From positions 1 through 6,830 of the forward strand of contig DHNJ01000228.1 of the NCBI GenBank assembly GCA_002409445.1: 6,830 nt of DNA. The letters are read 5' to 3'. Shown one piece after another: positions 5,562 to 6,830 of the stretch (the first letter of the stretch is position 1; each line of letters starts with the position of its first letter). A program made the translations under genes and the position numbers. Below the pieces are notes generated by a model, which saw nothing but the letters and a program-made list of their open reading frames with translations, ran no database searches and had not been told where the DNA came from. Source of the stretch: Armatimonadetes bacterium UBA5419. Its GTDB lineage: Bacteria > Armatimonadota > UBA10988.

Positions 5562-6176
5562 TTAAGCCGTCGCGGCCGCGTAGCGCGCCTCGACCTCGGC
5601 CCAGTTGACCACGTTCCAGAAGGCCTCAACGTACTTGGCGCGGGCGTTCTGGTAATTCAGGTAGTACGCGTGCTCCCAGACGTCGCAGCCGAGCAGCGGG
5701 GTGTGGCTGCGCGATAGCGGGCTGTCCTGGTTGGGCGTGCCATAGACGTCGAGCTCGCCCTGGCCGTCCAGCACCAGCCAACCCCAGCCGCTGCCGAACT
5801 GGCCGACGCTGGCGGCGGTGAAGACCGTCTTGAACTCGTCGAAGCTGCCCCACTTGGCCGTGATCGCCGGCCCCAGGCCGCCGCCCGGCGTGCCCCCGCC
5901 CTGCGGCGAGAGAATCTTCCAGAACAGCTCGTGGTTCGCGTGCCCGCCACCGTTGTTGCGGACGGCCGTGCGGATATCCTCGGGGACCGCGTTCAGGTCC
6001 GCCAGCAACTCCTCAACCGCCGTGCCAACCAGGTCGGGGTGCTTATCGACCGCCGTCGTCAGGTTGGCCGCGTAGGCGGCATGGTGCCGGTCGTGGTGAA
6101 TCTCCATCGTCAGCGCGTCGATATGGGGTTCCAGCGCGTCGAACGCGTAGGGTAGGGGTGAAATCGTGTACGCCAT
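5562..6176 (-). CDS. sodA: Superoxide dismutase, Mn/Fe family, probably Mn type
   Basis: This 204-residue enzyme would convert superoxide to hydrogen peroxide and oxygen in the cytoplasm; there is no signal peptide. All four metal ligands are visible: His27 (MEIHHDRHHAAY), His82 (GGGHANHELFW), and Asp165 and His169 (DVWEHAYYLNY). The second-sphere residues His31 and Tyr35 are also present. The GGHxNHxLFW block and Gln150 in NQDSPL are features of Mn enzymes, whereas Fe enzymes usually carry the active-site Gln beside the second His ligand. Mn is therefore predicted, although cambialistic use cannot be excluded. The start at 6176 has AAGGAGG 6 nt upstream and gives the classic MAYTISPLPYAFDALEP N-terminus. 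An in-frame ATG at 6302 would add 42 residues unlike the family and run through the promoter. It is monocistronic as far as seen. Confidence 0.96.
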   Translation of the reverse strand: MAYTISPLPYAFDALEPHIDALTMEIHHDRHHAAYAANLTTAVDKHPDLVGTAVEELLADLNAVPEDIRTAVRNNGGGHANHELFWKILSPQGGGTPGGGLGPAITAKWGSFDEFKTVFTAASVGQFGSGWGWLVLDGQGELDVYGTPNQDSPLSRSHTPLLGCDVWEHAYYLNYQNARAKYVEAFWNVVNWAEVEARYAAATA

Positions 6177-6207
6177 CTCTGTCCTCCTTCGTTTCCCTCT
6201 ACTCCTC

Positions 6208-6236
6208 AGCGTATATGTAACCAGGTTAACGGTCAA
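6208..6236 (-). promoter_or_regulatory. Predicted sod promoter
   Basis: On the minus strand TTGACC (6236-6231) is followed after 17 nt by TACGCT (6213-6208). An alternative -10, TATACG, would have a 15-nt spacer. The start site would lie near 6201, about 25 nt before the sod ATG. The -35 is convincing; the -10 is moderate. Confidence 0.5.
6218..6228. promoter_or_regulatory. Tight palindrome in the sod promoter spacer
   Basis: TAACC-A-GGTTA is a perfect inverted repeat located between the predicted -35 and -10 of sod. Its position suggests a repressor site controlling sod. It does not match a Fur, MntR or OxyR consensus well enough for me to name the regulator. Confidence 0.4.
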
Positions 6237-6250
6237 CAGCGGTCTTGACC
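6231..6250. repeat. Inverted repeat with back-to-back -35-like hexamers in the sod divergent region
   Basis: GGTCAA (6231-6236) and TTGACC (6245-6250) are perfect inverted 6-mers 8 nt apart. The left copy is the predicted sod -35. The right copy could be a -35 for the divergent gene at 6296, but the sequence 16-18 nt downstream is a poor -10 (CAACAG or AACAGT). The pair could alternatively be a dimeric operator. Confidence 0.35.
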
Positions 6251-6295
6251 GATTCTGTAACATAGTGCAACAGTTCGGCGGGGGCTGGAGTAGAC

Positions 6296-6830
6296 ATGGC
6301 ACTGGGCTTGGAATGGGTCGATGGGGCGCTGGTGCTGGCCGCCGATGGCCAGCCGCTGGCCTGGTTTGACGAGCTGACCGTCGACCTGTGGGGCGAGCGC
6401 AGCAGCCTCCGCCGCGGCACGCTCCTGCCCGGCGAGACGGCGCTGGGCGCGCGCGCGGCCGAGGGCCAGGGCCCGAGTCCCGTCGCCGTCTGGCGCCTGG
6501 GGCTGACCACCTCGTCGCTCCTGCAGCCCACGCGGCTGGATCTGCTGGTGAGTTTGGGCTCCGACTGGGCCTATATCGAGCTGGTGCCGCAGGCGCCGGT
6601 GGCCGCCTGGGGGCAGGAGGAGCTGGCCAGCCTGCGCCTGGCCCGGGTGGCCGAGGGCGGGCGGCTGCAGTTTGTCGCGCAGCGGGTGAGCGGACTCGGG
6701 CACGAGGCGACCGGCGCTTGGTGGGCGGAGCCGGAGCTGCGCGCGGGCCTGGACGCGGCGAACCCGCGCGATTGGGGGCAGATGGCCAGCCTGGCCCTGG
6801 CCGACGGCCGCAGCCTGGCGCTGCTGCCGC
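6296..6830 (+). CDS. Unknown protein, N-terminal part (3' end outside window)
   Basis: The frame is open from the ATG at 6296 to the right edge (178 codons), so the gene is truncated by the window. GGAG lies 5 nt upstream of the ATG. There is no signal peptide. The sequence (MALGLEWVDGALVLAADGQPLAWFDELTVDLWGERSS at the start) alternates short hydrophobic and polar stretches, is rich in Trp, Leu, Ala and Gly, and looks like a beta-sandwich domain. Such domains begin several glycoside hydrolases, including GH36-like enzymes, but no catalytic motif is present in the visible part. I do not recognise the family. It is divergent from sod and separated from it by 119 nt, and may share regulation through the intergenic palindromes. 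Confidence 0.7.
   Translation, partial: MALGLEWVDGALVLAADGQPLAWFDELTVDLWGERSSLRRGTLLPGETALGARAAEGQGPSPVAVWRLGLTTSSLLQPTRLDLLVSLGSDWAYIELVPQAPVAAWGQEELASLRLARVAEGGRLQFVAQRVSGLGHEATGAWWAEPELRAGLDAANPRDWGQMASLALADGRSLALLP

Noticed and set aside
5562..6302. Longer sod start at 6302
   Set aside because: The extra 42 residues are unlike the family and would cover the promoter; the ATG at 6176 has an excellent ribosome site and the standard N-terminus.

Overview
The window is high-GC bacterial chromosomal DNA (roughly two thirds G+C by eye) with compact, mostly single-copy housekeeping and stress genes. I see no tRNA, rRNA, CRISPR array, transposase or phage gene. The omega-subunit and DnaJ sequence style, the Mn-type superoxide dismutase and the GC content fit a member of the Chloroflexota. 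That placement is an inference from protein style and was not tested.

Layout from left to right. Positions 1-1621 (minus strand, running off the left edge) encode a probably secreted, propeller-like protein of unknown function. It diverges from a plus-strand gene at 1721-2332, whose product joins a short two-helix membrane segment carrying a CPLTC motif to a complete thioredoxin domain. The promoter of that gene holds a palindrome, ATACCC-N4-GGGTAT, of the kind bound by CsoR/CstR-family repressors. This points to control by copper or reactive sulfur. A convergent minus-strand gene (2403-3560) encodes a non-HemE member of the uroporphyrinogen decarboxylase/cobamide methyltransferase superfamily.

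A good sigma-70-type promoter at 3629-3657 then drives a compact operon. It holds an RNA polymerase omega subunit (3708-4013), a type I DnaJ with all four zinc-finger repeats (3997-5130, overlapping rpoZ by 17 nt), and a 114-residue protein with a strongly acidic tail and no recognised family (5133-5477). The operon ends at a strong hairpin (5500-5531) shared with the convergent Mn-type superoxide dismutase gene (5562-6176, minus). The sod promoter region contains a tight palindrome and faces a divergent gene of unknown function (6296 onward) that leaves the window on the right.

Functionally, the middle and right parts read as a proteostasis and oxidative-stress neighbourhood: thioredoxin, DnaJ with omega, and superoxide dismutase. 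The most distinctive items are the membrane-thioredoxin fusion with its CsoR-type operator and internal ribosome binding site, and the rpoZ-dnaJ-acidic protein operon. I found no clear evidence of a wholly new multi-gene system.
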